Assembly (NCBI GenBank): GCA_900545225.1
Contig: UQXZ01000001.1
Coordinates: 124,001-188,000 of the forward strand
Reading direction: 5' to 3'
Source of the DNA: an uncultured Eubacteriales bacterium
Lineage (GTDB): Bacteria; Bacillota; Clostridia; Lachnospirales; Lachnospiraceae
Length of the DNA: 64,000 nucleotides
Shown here: positions 9,743 to 18,052 of the stretch, piece after piece
Position numbering within the stretch: the first letter of the stretch is position 1
Layout of the letters: each line of letters opens with the position of its first letter
The notes under the pieces: model-generated
Database searches by the model: none
What the model was told of the DNA's origin: nothing
What the model saw: the letters and a program-made list of their open reading frames with translations, nothing else
Program-made: the position numbers and the translations under genes

Positions 9743-12700
9743 ACTCTTTTTACTCCGAGAGTTATATCTTCGTCATCAATCTTCCAATCCTTAGTAAAGA
9801 TATCTTCTCTTGTGCCACCGTCGTTGATGATGATTTCGTCAGCAAGAACAGTATTAGCTACCTTGTCTGCATGCTTTGCAAGAACAGGGAAGTCAGAATC
9901 ACCATATACATATACGTTAATTCTGTCCATTACCTCAAAGCCTGCATCTTTTCTCATTGTCTGAATCTTACTTACGATTTCTCTGATATATCCCTCTTCA
10001 AGAAGATCTTCTGTTAAATGTGTATCAAATACAACTGTAGTACCGTTGCCTGATTCAGCAGCAAATCCCTCTTTGTGGATCATTGTAATAAGTAAGTCTT
10101 CAGCTGCAATAGTAATATCTTCACCATTTACATTTACAGTAACTGTGTTATTGGCCTTAAGCTCTTCTGTTGCCTTTGCACTGTCAACTGTTTCAAGAGC
10201 CTTCTTAATTCCACCGATTAACTTACCAAACTTAGGTCCGAGTGTCTTAAGCTGTGGTTTGAAGCTGTACATTGTGTACTCAGAAACGTCTGTCTGCCAT
10301 ACAACTTCCTTAACATTTAACTCGTCCTTAATGATTTCAGCATAGAACTCATCAAGCTTCTTATCACTTGAAACAAACATCTTTCCAAGTGGCTGTCTTG
10401 TCTTGATTCCTGATGTATTTCTACATGCTCTGCCGATAACAACTGTGTTGAGAACAATGTTCATATTCTCTTCGATGTCCTTATCGATGAACTCTTCTTT
10501 TGATACAGGGTAATCACAGAAATGAATACTTTCAGGAGCATCCTTATCAATGCTTCTTACTAAGTTCTGGTAAATTGTCTCTGTAACAAATGGAATCATA
10601 GGAGCTGCTAACTTAATGAATCTTGTAAGTACTGTGTAAAGAGTCATGTATGCATTAATCTTATCCTGCTCCATGCCTTTAGCCCAGAATCTTTCTCTAC
10701 ATCTTCTTACGTACCAATTAGAGAGCTCATCTGTGAAATCTTCCATAGCTCTTGCAGCTTCTGTGATTCTGTAGTTCTCTAAATGCTCATCAACTTCCTT
10801 GATGAGTGTCTCAAGTCTTGAAAGAATCCACTTATCCATAATAGTAAGGGAATCCTTATCAAGTGTGTACTTAGAAGCGTCAAACTCGTCAATATTTGCA
10901 TATAAAACGAAGAATGCATATGTATTCCAGAGAGTACCGATGAACTTACGCTGACCTTCTGTAACAGCATCATCATAGAATCTGTTTGGAAGCCATGGCT
11001 GTGAGTTCTCATAGAAATACCAACGGATAGCGTCTGCACCGTGCTGGTTAAGAGCTTCCATAGGATCTACGGCGTTACCCTTTGACTTACTCATCTTATT
11101 GCCATCCTTATCGAGAACGTGACCGAGAACGATAACATTTTCATAAGGAGCCTTATCGAAGAGTAATGTTGAGATTGCAAGAAGTGAATAGAACCATCCT
11201 CTTGTCTGGTCAACAGCTTCTGAAATGAACTGTGCAGGGAACTGCTGATCAAATACTTCCTTATTCTCAAATGGATAGTGATGCTGAGCAAATGGCATAG
11301 AACCTGAGTCGAACCAGCAGTCGATAACTTCAGGTGTTCTGTGCATTGTCTTGCCACAGTGAGGACACTTAATTGTAATCTTGTCGATATATGGCTTATG
11401 AAGCTCGATATCGTCAGGAACGTTGTCGCCTCTCTCCTTAAGCTCTGCGATGCTTCCGATTGACTCTAACTCGCCACAGTCGTCACATTTCCAAACATTA
11501 AGCGGAGTACCCCAGTATCTGTCTCTTGAAATAGCCCAGTCCTGAACATTTTCAAGCCATGCACCGAATCTTCCCTTACCGATTGTTTCAGGAATCCAGT
11601 TAATTGTCTCATTGTTCTTAATAAGCTGATCCTTAACTTCAGACATCTTAATGAACCATGATTCTCTTGCATAGTAGATAAGTGGTGTATCACATCTCCA
11701 GCAGAATGGATATTCATGTTCTAACTTAGGAGCTGAGAAAAGCTGATTTCTTGACTTTAACTCATCAAGGATAAGTGGATCTGCCTTCTTGATGAATACT
11801 CCGGCAAATTCTGTTTCCTCAGTCATGTTACCTGCGCCGTCAACGAACTGAAGGTATGGTAAGTCATACTTTCTACCAAGTCTTGAGTCGTCCTCACCAA
11901 ATGCAGGTGCAATGTGAACGATACCCGTACCGTCTGACATTGTTACATAGTTATCGCATACAACATAGTGGCTGTTTTTCTTCTGCTTCTCTGCTTCTGT
12001 CTTTGAACATGCATATAAAGCTTCATATTCCTGATGCTCAAGATCTGAACCCTTGTATGATTCAAGTACTTCGTAATCTGCACCATTTTCCTCTGAATCA
12101 GGATTAGCCTTCTTGTATAATCCTGCGAGTACCTTTGGAGCTAATGCTTCAGCTAAAATGTATGTACATCCGTCAGCTGCCTTAACCTTTACATATGTCT
12201 CATCAGGGTTAACACAAAGAGCTGTGTTAGATGGTAATGTCCAAGGTGTTGTTGTCCATACTAAGAAGAATACGTCTTCGTCTTTCTTCTTGAACTTAGC
12301 GATTGCTGACTTTTCTTTTACTGTCTTATATCCCTGTGCAACCTCATGTGATGAAAGAGGTGTACCACAACGAGGACAGTAAGGTACAATCTTGAATCCC
12401 TTATATAAAAGACCCTTCTTGAAGATTTCCTTTAATGCCCACCATTCAGACTCAATAAAGTTATTCTCATAAGTGATGTATGGATGCTCCATGTCTACCC
12501 AGAAGCCTACCTTTGATGAGAATTCTTCCCACATAGACTTGTACTGCCATACACTTTCCTTACACTGCTTTACGAATGGCTCAATACCGTAATTCTCAAT
12601 CTGTTCCTTACCGTTGATACCAATCTTCTTCTCAATTTCAAGCTCTACAGGAAGACCGTGTGTATCCCAACCTGCCTTTCTTGGAACATAATAGCCCTTC

Positions 12701-12924
12701 ATTGTTCTGTATCTTGGAATCATATCCTTGATAACACGGGTTAAAACGTGTCCTACGTGAGGCTTACCGTTAGCTGTAGGTGGTCCGTCATAAAATGTAT
12801 ATGTAGGACATCCCTCTCTCTGCTTTAAGGATTTTTCAACAATATTGTTGTCTTTCCAAAACTTTTCTATAACGTTTTCTCTCTCCAGAAAGTTCATATC
12901 GGAAGAGACTTTTTCATATGTCAT
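9739..12924 (-). CDS. ileS: Isoleucine--tRNA ligase, long (type 2-like) form
   Basis: The class I synthetase (1061 residues from the preferred start) charges tRNA-Ile. HIGH motif reads HVGH in PPTANGKPHVGHVLTR; the KMSKS loop reads NKMSKSKGNAVDP. CP1 editing-domain residues such as TTPWTLPSNTA are present. At about 1060 residues it is longer than the roughly 930-residue type 1 bacterial enzyme, and the sequence around HIGH looks like type 2 (eukaryote-like) IleRS, a form known for low mupirocin sensitivity; that property is inferred here. Start ATG at 12924 follows AAAGGAAG by about 8 bases; the frame can extend six codons. No T-box motif (GGGTGG, TACCGCG) is seen upstream. Confidence 0.96.
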   Translation of the reverse strand: MTYEKVSSDMNFLERENVIEKFWKDNNIVEKSLKQREGCPTYTFYDGPPTANGKPHVGHVLTRVIKDMIPRYRTMKGYYVPRKAGWDTHGLPVELEIEKKIGINGKEQIENYGIEPFVKQCKESVWQYKSMWEEFSSKVGFWVDMEHPYITYENNFIESEWWALKEIFKKGLLYKGFKIVPYCPRCGTPLSSHEVAQGYKTVKEKSAIAKFKKKDEDVFFLVWTTTPWTLPSNTALCVNPDETYVKVKAADGCTYILAEALAPKVLAGLYKKANPDSEENGADYEVLESYKGSDLEHQEYEALYACSKTEAEKQKKNSHYVVCDNYVTMSDGTGIVHIAPAFGEDDSRLGRKYDLPYLQFVDGAGNMTEETEFAGVFIKKADPLILDELKSRNQLFSAPKLEHEYPFCWRCDTPLIYYARESWFIKMSEVKDQLIKNNETINWIPETIGKGRFGAWLENVQDWAISRDRYWGTPLNVWKCDDCGELESIGSIAELKERGDNVPDDIELHKPYIDKITIKCPHCGKTMHRTPEVIDCWFDSGSMPFAQHHYPFENKEVFDQQFPAQFISEAVDQTRGWFYSLLAISTLLFDKAPYENVIVLGHVLDKDGNKMSKSKGNAVDPMEALNQHGADAIRWYFYENSQPWLPNRFYDDAVTEGQRKFIGTLWNTYAFFVLYANIDEFDASKYTLDKDSLTIMDKWILSRLETLIKEVDEHLENYRITEAARAMEDFTDELSNWYVRRCRERFWAKGMEQDKINAYMTLYTVLTRFIKLAAPMIPFVTETIYQNLVRSIDKDAPESIHFCDYPVSKEEFIDKDIEENMNIVLNTVVIGRACRNTSGIKTRQPLGKMFVSSDKKLDEFYAEIIKDELNVKEVVWQTDVSEYTMYSFKPQLKTLGPKFGKLIGGIKKALETVDSAKATEELKANNTVTVNVNGEDITIAAEDLLITMIHKEGFAAESGNGTTVVFDTHLTEDLLEEGYIREIVSKIQTMRKDAGFEVMDRINVYVYGDSDFPVLAKHADKVANTVLADEIIINDGGTREDIFTKDWKIDDEDITLGVKRV

Positions 12925-12942
12925 AACACTACTTCCTTTCAC

Positions 12943-13261
12943 TCCAAGGTGCGATATTTTGTCTAGTTATTATTAACTATAATCTCTATTCTGTCCACTT
13001 AACCCTGACAGAATCGGGGTTAAAGCAGATATGACTATAAATAGTCACAATATAACTAATTTATAATACCACATAAGCGCCTATCTTTTAACGATTTTTT
13101 GCATATTAATGTAGGAATTTTTAATGATTATGGATAAATAAATACAGGTTTTTACAAATTTTCCATTTTGATAATGGAATTAATAACAAATTTCTAGAAA
13201 TATCGGATAATAATTGTGGGTTTTAATCACAATGTTTGGGATTATTAAAAGATTACTTAAA
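12943..13261. other. AT-rich intergenic region upstream of ileS
   Basis: No gene is seen here. It must hold the minus-strand ileS promoter. Two inverted repeats are visible: TTAACCC...GGGGTTAA at 12999-13023 and the palindrome GACTATAAATAGTC at 13032-13045. Neither resembles a T-box antiterminator. The rest (13080-13260) is very AT-rich and holds nothing I can name. Confidence 0.4.
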
Positions 13262-13308
13262 CAAAAAACAGGGGTAAGAACCAAACTTCTCTTACCCCTG
13301 TTTTTTGT
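13262..13308 (-). terminator. Bidirectional-looking terminator after the TPM gene
   Basis: AACAGGGGTAAGA pairs with TCTTACCCCTGTT across a 10-base loop, with T-runs on both strands. The minus-strand SPFH/zinc-ribbon/TPM operon runs into it. The 97 bases between it and the TPM stop (13309-13405) hold no recognisable gene. Confidence 0.88.
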
Positions 13309-13405
13309 TATATGATAATGCTCTCAACTTATGTGGCATGCACACTTGTTGAATTCACTTCGTTTGCATACGCTGACGCTGGCCATTCATGTTCGCTGTT
13401 GCACT

Positions 13406-14242
13406 TTAGAAACTTCCGCTTGAACCGCCGTGTGAGCTTCCTGATGATGAAGAATGGAAACTTCCTGAATCATCACTGTCGTTATTTTTAGGAATCGGAA
13501 CCTTTGTAATATTGAAATAGAGGAAGACATCGTCACTTCTTCTAAGGTTAAAACTTCCCGGTACAATATATTCCTTTGCCTCTTTCTGGAATTTAACAGG
13601 TTTTAACTTACTTCTGTAAACCAAAATAATTATAAGCGAAATACCTGCACCTATGGAGAAGGCAACGATAAGGTTCGTACCTATATTCTTATGATTCTTA
13701 GTTGTTGATGTAGTAGAATTTGAATATGATTTTCCATTCTTTGCATCATTTACAATATCGTATGTGAGATCAGCAAATTCATTAAAGGCGCCATCGTAAT
13801 CACCAGACTTTAAATACGGAACTATCTCTTCTTCCATATCATCTAAGGCAGAATCAACAATTGCTTCGATGCCATATCCTGATGTTGAAATAGCCCACTT
13901 TCTGTCACCCATATCCACAAGGAATAAGGCGCCGTCATTATTTGAGCCTCTTCCGTAGCCATTATAATCAAAATAATCATCGGCATATTCAGTTGCTGTC
14001 TTAGAACCTGTTGAATTAGTTGTAACAACTACAACATCAAATTGTAACTCATCACTGATATCCTGAAGTTTTTCGCTTAATTCATTTTCTTCTGTCTGAG
14101 TTAATAAATCCGCATTATCAACCACATAATCTTTTGAAACTTTACTGCTTTCCTCTGCAAGAACAGGAGTTGCCAAAAGAGGTGCTCCCCCGATTAATGC
14201 ACTTGTACATAAGGACGCAGCTATTAATTTAATTTTATTCAT
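13406..14242 (-). CDS. TPM-domain (YgcG/YdjH-like) membrane protein
   Basis: The 278-residue protein has a signal peptide (residues 1-29, LIGGAPLLATPVLAEE at its end). A TPM domain follows (about 35-165, with YVVDNADLLT near its start), then a transmembrane helix near 195-212, and a low-complexity Ser/Gly/His tail. TPM proteins face the extracytoplasmic side; some act in photosystem repair in plants, while bacterial roles are mostly unknown. It is the last gene of a three-gene set with an SPFH protein and a zinc-ribbon membrane protein, matching the Bacillus subtilis ydjG-ydjH-ydjI group. Operon membership is inferred from spacing of 12 bases. Confidence 0.85.
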   Translation of the reverse strand: MNKIKLIAASLCTSALIGGAPLLATPVLAEESSKVSKDYVVDNADLLTQTEENELSEKLQDISDELQFDVVVVTTNSTGSKTATEYADDYFDYNGYGRGSNNDGALFLVDMGDRKWAISTSGYGIEAIVDSALDDMEEEIVPYLKSGDYDGAFNEFADLTYDIVNDAKNGKSYSNSTTSTTKNHKNIGTNLIVAFSIGAGISLIIILVYRSKLKPVKFQKEAKEYIVPGSFNLRRSDDVFLYFNITKVPIPKNNDSDDSGSFHSSSSGSSHGGSSGSF

Positions 14243-14254
14243 ATGCAGCTCCTT

Positions 14255-15334
14255 TTAAAATACAAAATAAAACAGTAAAAATAACAATATTCCAATGATA
14301 CCTGTGATAATAAAGAACCATCCCCAGAGTCCGCCGACACTTGCAGGAAGATTTCCTGTAAACTTACCTGTCTGACCATTCATGGCAAACATGTAATCAT
14401 TGCCATTCCACTTTGTGTTAAGAATCCATACAGGATAAAGTGCATAATGTTCAGTAGACTCAGATAATCTCATACTTGAAGCAGCTGTTACAACAGAGTC
14501 ATATCCTTTTGTAGTCTTTTTAAATTCTGCTTCTGTACTGTTCTTAATTTTTGTATTAGCTCTCTCAACACTGTCATCTGCAGTAACATCATATCTGTTG
14601 GCAAAGAATCCTGATAAATATGCAGTCTGGAAATCCACTGCCTCACTAAAATCAAATGGCTCTATTGATTCCATTAAATCATCAGGCATTTTACTTGAAC
14701 CATCTACAGGAATATGCTGGAACTTCATATCTCCTGATCTGTATAACTTATAGTGGTCTGTTTTTGTATAAACATACTCTGAATCTGACCATGTGGTTAC
14801 TTCAGTTGCATTGTACTGGATATCCGCATCTATCTTTGAATCAAAGAGCCAGAAAGGTACATAAATACCTCTGATCTCTTTTATTCTGTTTTCTGATCTA
14901 AAAAGCTTAGGAACGAATCTTTTGCTCTTTACATATTTTCTGAGGCTGTCTTCTGCCTGCTTCTTGTCGTACTTAAAAGGAATAACATAGTCCGGCTTTA
15001 AAATACCGGCAAACATCTTTGTCATTACGACAGGACTTCCGCAATATGGGCAGCTCGTGGCTCCAAGAGTCTTATCACCTATTATTTCACCACCGCATGA
15101 ATTACAAACATAAGAATTAAGCTGCTCCTGGTCCTCTTCGCTCCACTCCTGCCCCGGAGTATTGTCCCAGGCAAATTTATCTTCATCGAGTATTTCAGGC
15201 TCATTTTCTAATGCCTTTAATGAATCAATATCAAATTCAGCATCACAGTAAGGGCATTTCATTTTCTGAACGCCCGTATCAAAATGTATTGCGCCTCCAC
15301 AGGAAGGGCATTTAAAATCCTGTAATTCTGCCAT
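14255..15334 (-). CDS. Zinc-ribbon membrane protein (YdjG-like)
   Basis: The 359-residue protein opens with a TFIIB/RPB9-like zinc ribbon (CPSCGG near residue 9 and CPYCDAEF near 27) and has a second ribbon (CNSCGGE near 77 and CPYCGSP near 95). A central soluble domain follows, and one or two hydrophobic helices close the C-terminus (GWFFIITGIIGILLFLLFYF). Similar proteins are often mislabelled as PriA helicase because of the ribbons; no helicase motif is present. It lies between the SPFH and TPM genes, as ydjG does with ydjH and ydjI. Confidence 0.82.
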   Translation of the reverse strand: MAELQDFKCPSCGGAIHFDTGVQKMKCPYCDAEFDIDSLKALENEPEILDEDKFAWDNTPGQEWSEEDQEQLNSYVCNSCGGEIIGDKTLGATSCPYCGSPVVMTKMFAGILKPDYVIPFKYDKKQAEDSLRKYVKSKRFVPKLFRSENRIKEIRGIYVPFWLFDSKIDADIQYNATEVTTWSDSEYVYTKTDHYKLYRSGDMKFQHIPVDGSSKMPDDLMESIEPFDFSEAVDFQTAYLSGFFANRYDVTADDSVERANTKIKNSTEAEFKKTTKGYDSVVTAASSMRLSESTEHYALYPVWILNTKWNGNDYMFAMNGQTGKFTGNLPASVGGLWGWFFIITGIIGILLFLLFYFVF

Positions 15335-15346
15335 AAATTCCCCTTA

Positions 15347-16558
15347 TTAATCTAATTTATTGCCACAGTTCGGACAAAACTTTGCATTTGATCCTGAAAG
15401 ATCAAAACCACAGTTTGGACAGAACTTATTAACTGCAACCGGCTTTGGTGTTCCACAGTTAGTACAGAAGTTACCTGTATTTTCTGTTCCGCATGATGTA
15501 CATTTCCATACACCTGCAGCCGGTGCAGACTGCTGCTGTGCCTGTTGCTGCTTTGCACCTGCTTCAAAAAGAGCTGCTGTGTTTGCACCACCTGCGCCCA
15601 TAGCCATGCCCATACCCATAAAGCCGTTCATGGCACCGCCTTCATTTGCTGCAGCGGCTCTCATGGCATCTGCCTGAGCACCTGAAAGTGTTGCAGCTGC
15701 CATAAGTGGATCTCTGTAAATAGCATCGTTCTGAGCTCTCTTAATACGCTCTGCATCGTCATCAGGAAGTGTTACTGAACCAATAGCAACGCTTACAATG
15801 TCAAGACCTCTTAACTTTGACCATTTTTCAGATAAGATTTCATCCATGCTCTTCTCAAGATCAGTATTATGAGCAATTACCTCACTTGGTCTGATCCCCA
15901 TAGCTGAAAGCTTGGCAAATGCAGGCTGTAAAGCACTGATGAACTCTGTTTTAAGCTGACTTTCCAACTTATCTCTTGTGTAATCCTCTTCGATATTGCC
16001 ACATACATTTGTGTAGAAGAGAATTGGATCTTCTATCTTGTATGAATAAACACCTGAACAACGAAGTGATACATCTATATCGAGGTTAATATTTTTATCC
16101 ACAACTCTGAACGGAATAGGATTAGGAGTTCCAAACTTATTGTCCACAAGCTCTTTAATATTAAAGTAATATACTCTCTGATCTACACCTGTATCTCCAC
16201 CAAATGTAAATCTCTTTCCTATTGTCTTGAAAGTATCAATAATTCCCTTTCCAAGACCACCGGAAAATATTGTAGGGGCCTGTGTATTGTCATATGTGTA
16301 TTCTCCCGGTTCAGCTGCAACCTCTACAACCTTCCCTTGTTCAACAATCATCATACACTGACCGTCAGCAACAACGATTCCACTTCCATTTGAAATTACA
16401 TTGTCATGACCTCTTTTATTTGATGAGCGCTTGCTACTGCTGTGCTGACCTCTAACAGCTAAAACATTATTATCTAAAGCATCACAGTAGAAAAATTCCT
16501 TCCACATATCTGCCATTGTGCCGTTAAATGATCCAAGAGCCGCTTTTATTAATCCCAT
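15347..16558 (-). CDS. SPFH-domain protein with C-terminal zinc ribbons (YdjI-like)
   Basis: The 403-residue protein has an SPFH/band-7-like body (about 20-300) of the family sometimes named virion core protein after a poxvirus hit. A Gly/Ala/Met-rich linker follows, then two zinc ribbons (CTSCGTENTGNFCTNCG; CPNCGFDLSGSNAKFCPNCG). SPFH proteins form membrane-associated scaffolds. In Bacillus subtilis YdjI is placed at the membrane by YdjG and YdjH; the same three components occur here. The ATG follows AGGAGG by 7 bases. No PspA gene accompanies the set, unlike in Bacillus. Confidence 0.85.
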   Translation of the reverse strand: MGLIKAALGSFNGTMADMWKEFFYCDALDNNVLAVRGQHSSSKRSSNKRGHDNVISNGSGIVVADGQCMMIVEQGKVVEVAAEPGEYTYDNTQAPTIFSGGLGKGIIDTFKTIGKRFTFGGDTGVDQRVYYFNIKELVDNKFGTPNPIPFRVVDKNINLDIDVSLRCSGVYSYKIEDPILFYTNVCGNIEEDYTRDKLESQLKTEFISALQPAFAKLSAMGIRPSEVIAHNTDLEKSMDEILSEKWSKLRGLDIVSVAIGSVTLPDDDAERIKRAQNDAIYRDPLMAAATLSGAQADAMRAAAANEGGAMNGFMGMGMAMGAGGANTAALFEAGAKQQQAQQQSAPAAGVWKCTSCGTENTGNFCTNCGTPKPVAVNKFCPNCGFDLSGSNAKFCPNCGNKLD

Positions 16559-16648
16559 GATTATACCTCCTAAACAATAACCGTTTTATTCGATAAATAC
16601 AGCTATCATACTACACACTAAACATAACACATTTATTGTAATATATCT

Positions 16649-16663
16649 CTACCACGGCGGTAG
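16649..16663. promoter_or_regulatory. Inverted repeat upstream of the SPFH operon
   Basis: CTACC-ACGGC-GGTAG lies 91 bases before the SPFH start in otherwise AT-rich DNA. It could be an operator or a leader hairpin. No matching -35/-10 pair was found with certainty, so its role is inferred from position only. Confidence 0.35.
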
Positions 16664-16726
16664 TATATACGCACAAATACTGACATTTATGTTAATGCTT
16701 TTTATTACATTTATCTAATTGTATAA

Positions 16727-16780
16727 AAAAAACATCTGCCTTGCAAATTAATAATTAACTACAAAAGCAGATGTTTTTTA
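16727..16780 (-). terminator. Terminator after dnaJ
   Basis: AACATCTGC (16731-16739) pairs with GCAGATGTT (16767-16775) over a 27-base loop; the minus strand continues with a long T-run. It ends the hrcA-grpE-dnaK-dnaJ operon. Confidence 0.75.
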
Positions 16781-16788
16781 TTTATATT

Positions 16789-17937
16789 TTATTTACCGAA
16801 GAACTTTTTCTTTTTCTTGCCATCTCTTTCATTACCTGTAAGAGCTTCATCATATGCAAGTAAAGCTTCCTTCTGTTCATGTGTAAGCTTTGTAGGTACG
16901 TCAATAATAAGAGTAATATACAAATCACCAAATGACTTGTTATTTCTTACATTTGGCATACCTTTGCCCTTTAAGCGGACTCTCCGGCCCGAAACACTGC
17001 CCGGTTTAACATCATAAAGAATTTTACCATCTATTGTTTCAACCTCTACTTCGCCACCAAGTACAGCTGTAGGATAAGAAATTCTAACCTCACTGAAGAG
17101 ATCCTGACCATTTCTTCCGAAATGAGTCTTATTCATAACTCTTACGCCTACGATAAGATCACCTCTTGGTCCTCCGTTTTCACCCGGATCACCTTCACCT
17201 GATAATCTGATGTACTGTCCGTCATCTATACCTGCAGGGATATCAACCTGGATTTTTCTCTTCTTAGTGAAATATCCATTACCTTTACACTTATCACATT
17301 TTTCTTTGATAATCTTACCTGTACCGTTACATTCAGGACATACGCCTATATTTCTAAGCATACCGAGAACTGACTGCTGTGTATATACAACCTGACCTGA
17401 ACCACCACAGTTAGTACATGTTTCAGGAGTTGTTCCGGCCTTGGCACCTGAACCGTGGCAGGAATCACATGCTTCTTTGTAGTTGTACTCGATATCCTTC
17501 TTTGTACCCTTGTAAGCTTCTAGCATGTCAATACGTACGCTTGCTTCAAGGTCTCTGCCCTTACGATGAGCATTTCCACGAGCCTGTCTGCGGCCACCGC
17601 CTCCAAACATTCCGTCGAAGAAGCTTCCGCCACCTCCACCGAAGAATTCAGAGAAAATATCGCCCATGTTACTAAAGTCGAATCCGCCTGCGCCTGCACC
17701 GCCACTTCCATCAAACGCTGCATGACCAAACTGATCATACTGCTTTCTCTTTTCAGCATCTGAAAGAACAGAATATGCCTCTGATGCTTCTTTAAACTTA
17801 CTTTCAGCTTCTGCATTATCAGGATTACTATCAGGGTGGTATTTCTTGGCTAACTTTCTGTAAGCACTTTTTATCTCACTCTCTGAAGCATCTCTGCTAA
17901 CGCCAAGCACTTCATAATAATCTCTTTTATCAGCCAT
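16789..17937 (-). CDS. dnaJ: Chaperone DnaJ
   Basis: The 382-residue type I J-protein stimulates DnaK ATPase and delivers substrates. It has an N-terminal J domain with the HPD triad in KKYHPDSN, a long Gly/Phe region, four CxxCxGxG zinc repeats (CDSCHGSG, CTNCGGSG, CPECNGTG, CDKCKGNG), and C-terminal substrate-binding domains. The ATG at 17937 is chosen because GAGG lies 7 bases upstream; the frame can extend two codons to TTG. It is the last gene of the heat-shock operon. Confidence 0.98.
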   Translation of the reverse strand: MADKRDYYEVLGVSRDASESEIKSAYRKLAKKYHPDSNPDNAEAESKFKEASEAYSVLSDAEKRKQYDQFGHAAFDGSGGAGAGGFDFSNMGDIFSEFFGGGGGSFFDGMFGGGGRRQARGNAHRKGRDLEASVRIDMLEAYKGTKKDIEYNYKEACDSCHGSGAKAGTTPETCTNCGGSGQVVYTQQSVLGMLRNIGVCPECNGTGKIIKEKCDKCKGNGYFTKKRKIQVDIPAGIDDGQYIRLSGEGDPGENGGPRGDLIVGVRVMNKTHFGRNGQDLFSEVRISYPTAVLGGEVEVETIDGKILYDVKPGSVSGRRVRLKGKGMPNVRNNKSFGDLYITLIIDVPTKLTHEQKEALLAYDEALTGNERDGKKKKKFFGK

Positions 17938-17967
17938 TGCCAATCCTCATTTATGTTTACTCCACAC

Positions 17968-18007
17968 AAGGGTCAATGTAATAAGTTAAAACCTTTACCT
18001 GACCCTT
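17968..18007 (-). other. Intercistronic hairpin between dnaK and dnaJ
   Basis: AAGGGTCA and TGACCCTT can pair over a 24-base loop, without a following T-run. It may act in mRNA processing or stability of the heat-shock transcript. The role is inference. Confidence 0.4.
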
Positions 18008-18052
18008 ATGCGCTATATTCTAATTTCTATATCAGACGGTTTAAGTTTTTAA

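Noticed and set aside
12925..13080. T-box leader in front of ileS
   Set aside because: T-boxes are common before this gene in Firmicutes, but no AGGGTGGNACCGCG antiterminator motif or specifier stem is present.
13309..13405. Repeat or gene fragment between the TPM stop and the terminator
   Set aside because: The base composition differs slightly, but no frame or second copy was found in the window.
15360..15677. Plus-strand open frame opposite the SPFH gene
   Set aside because: It is the antisense shadow of the Ala/Gly-rich linker and zinc ribbons, with no ribosome binding site.
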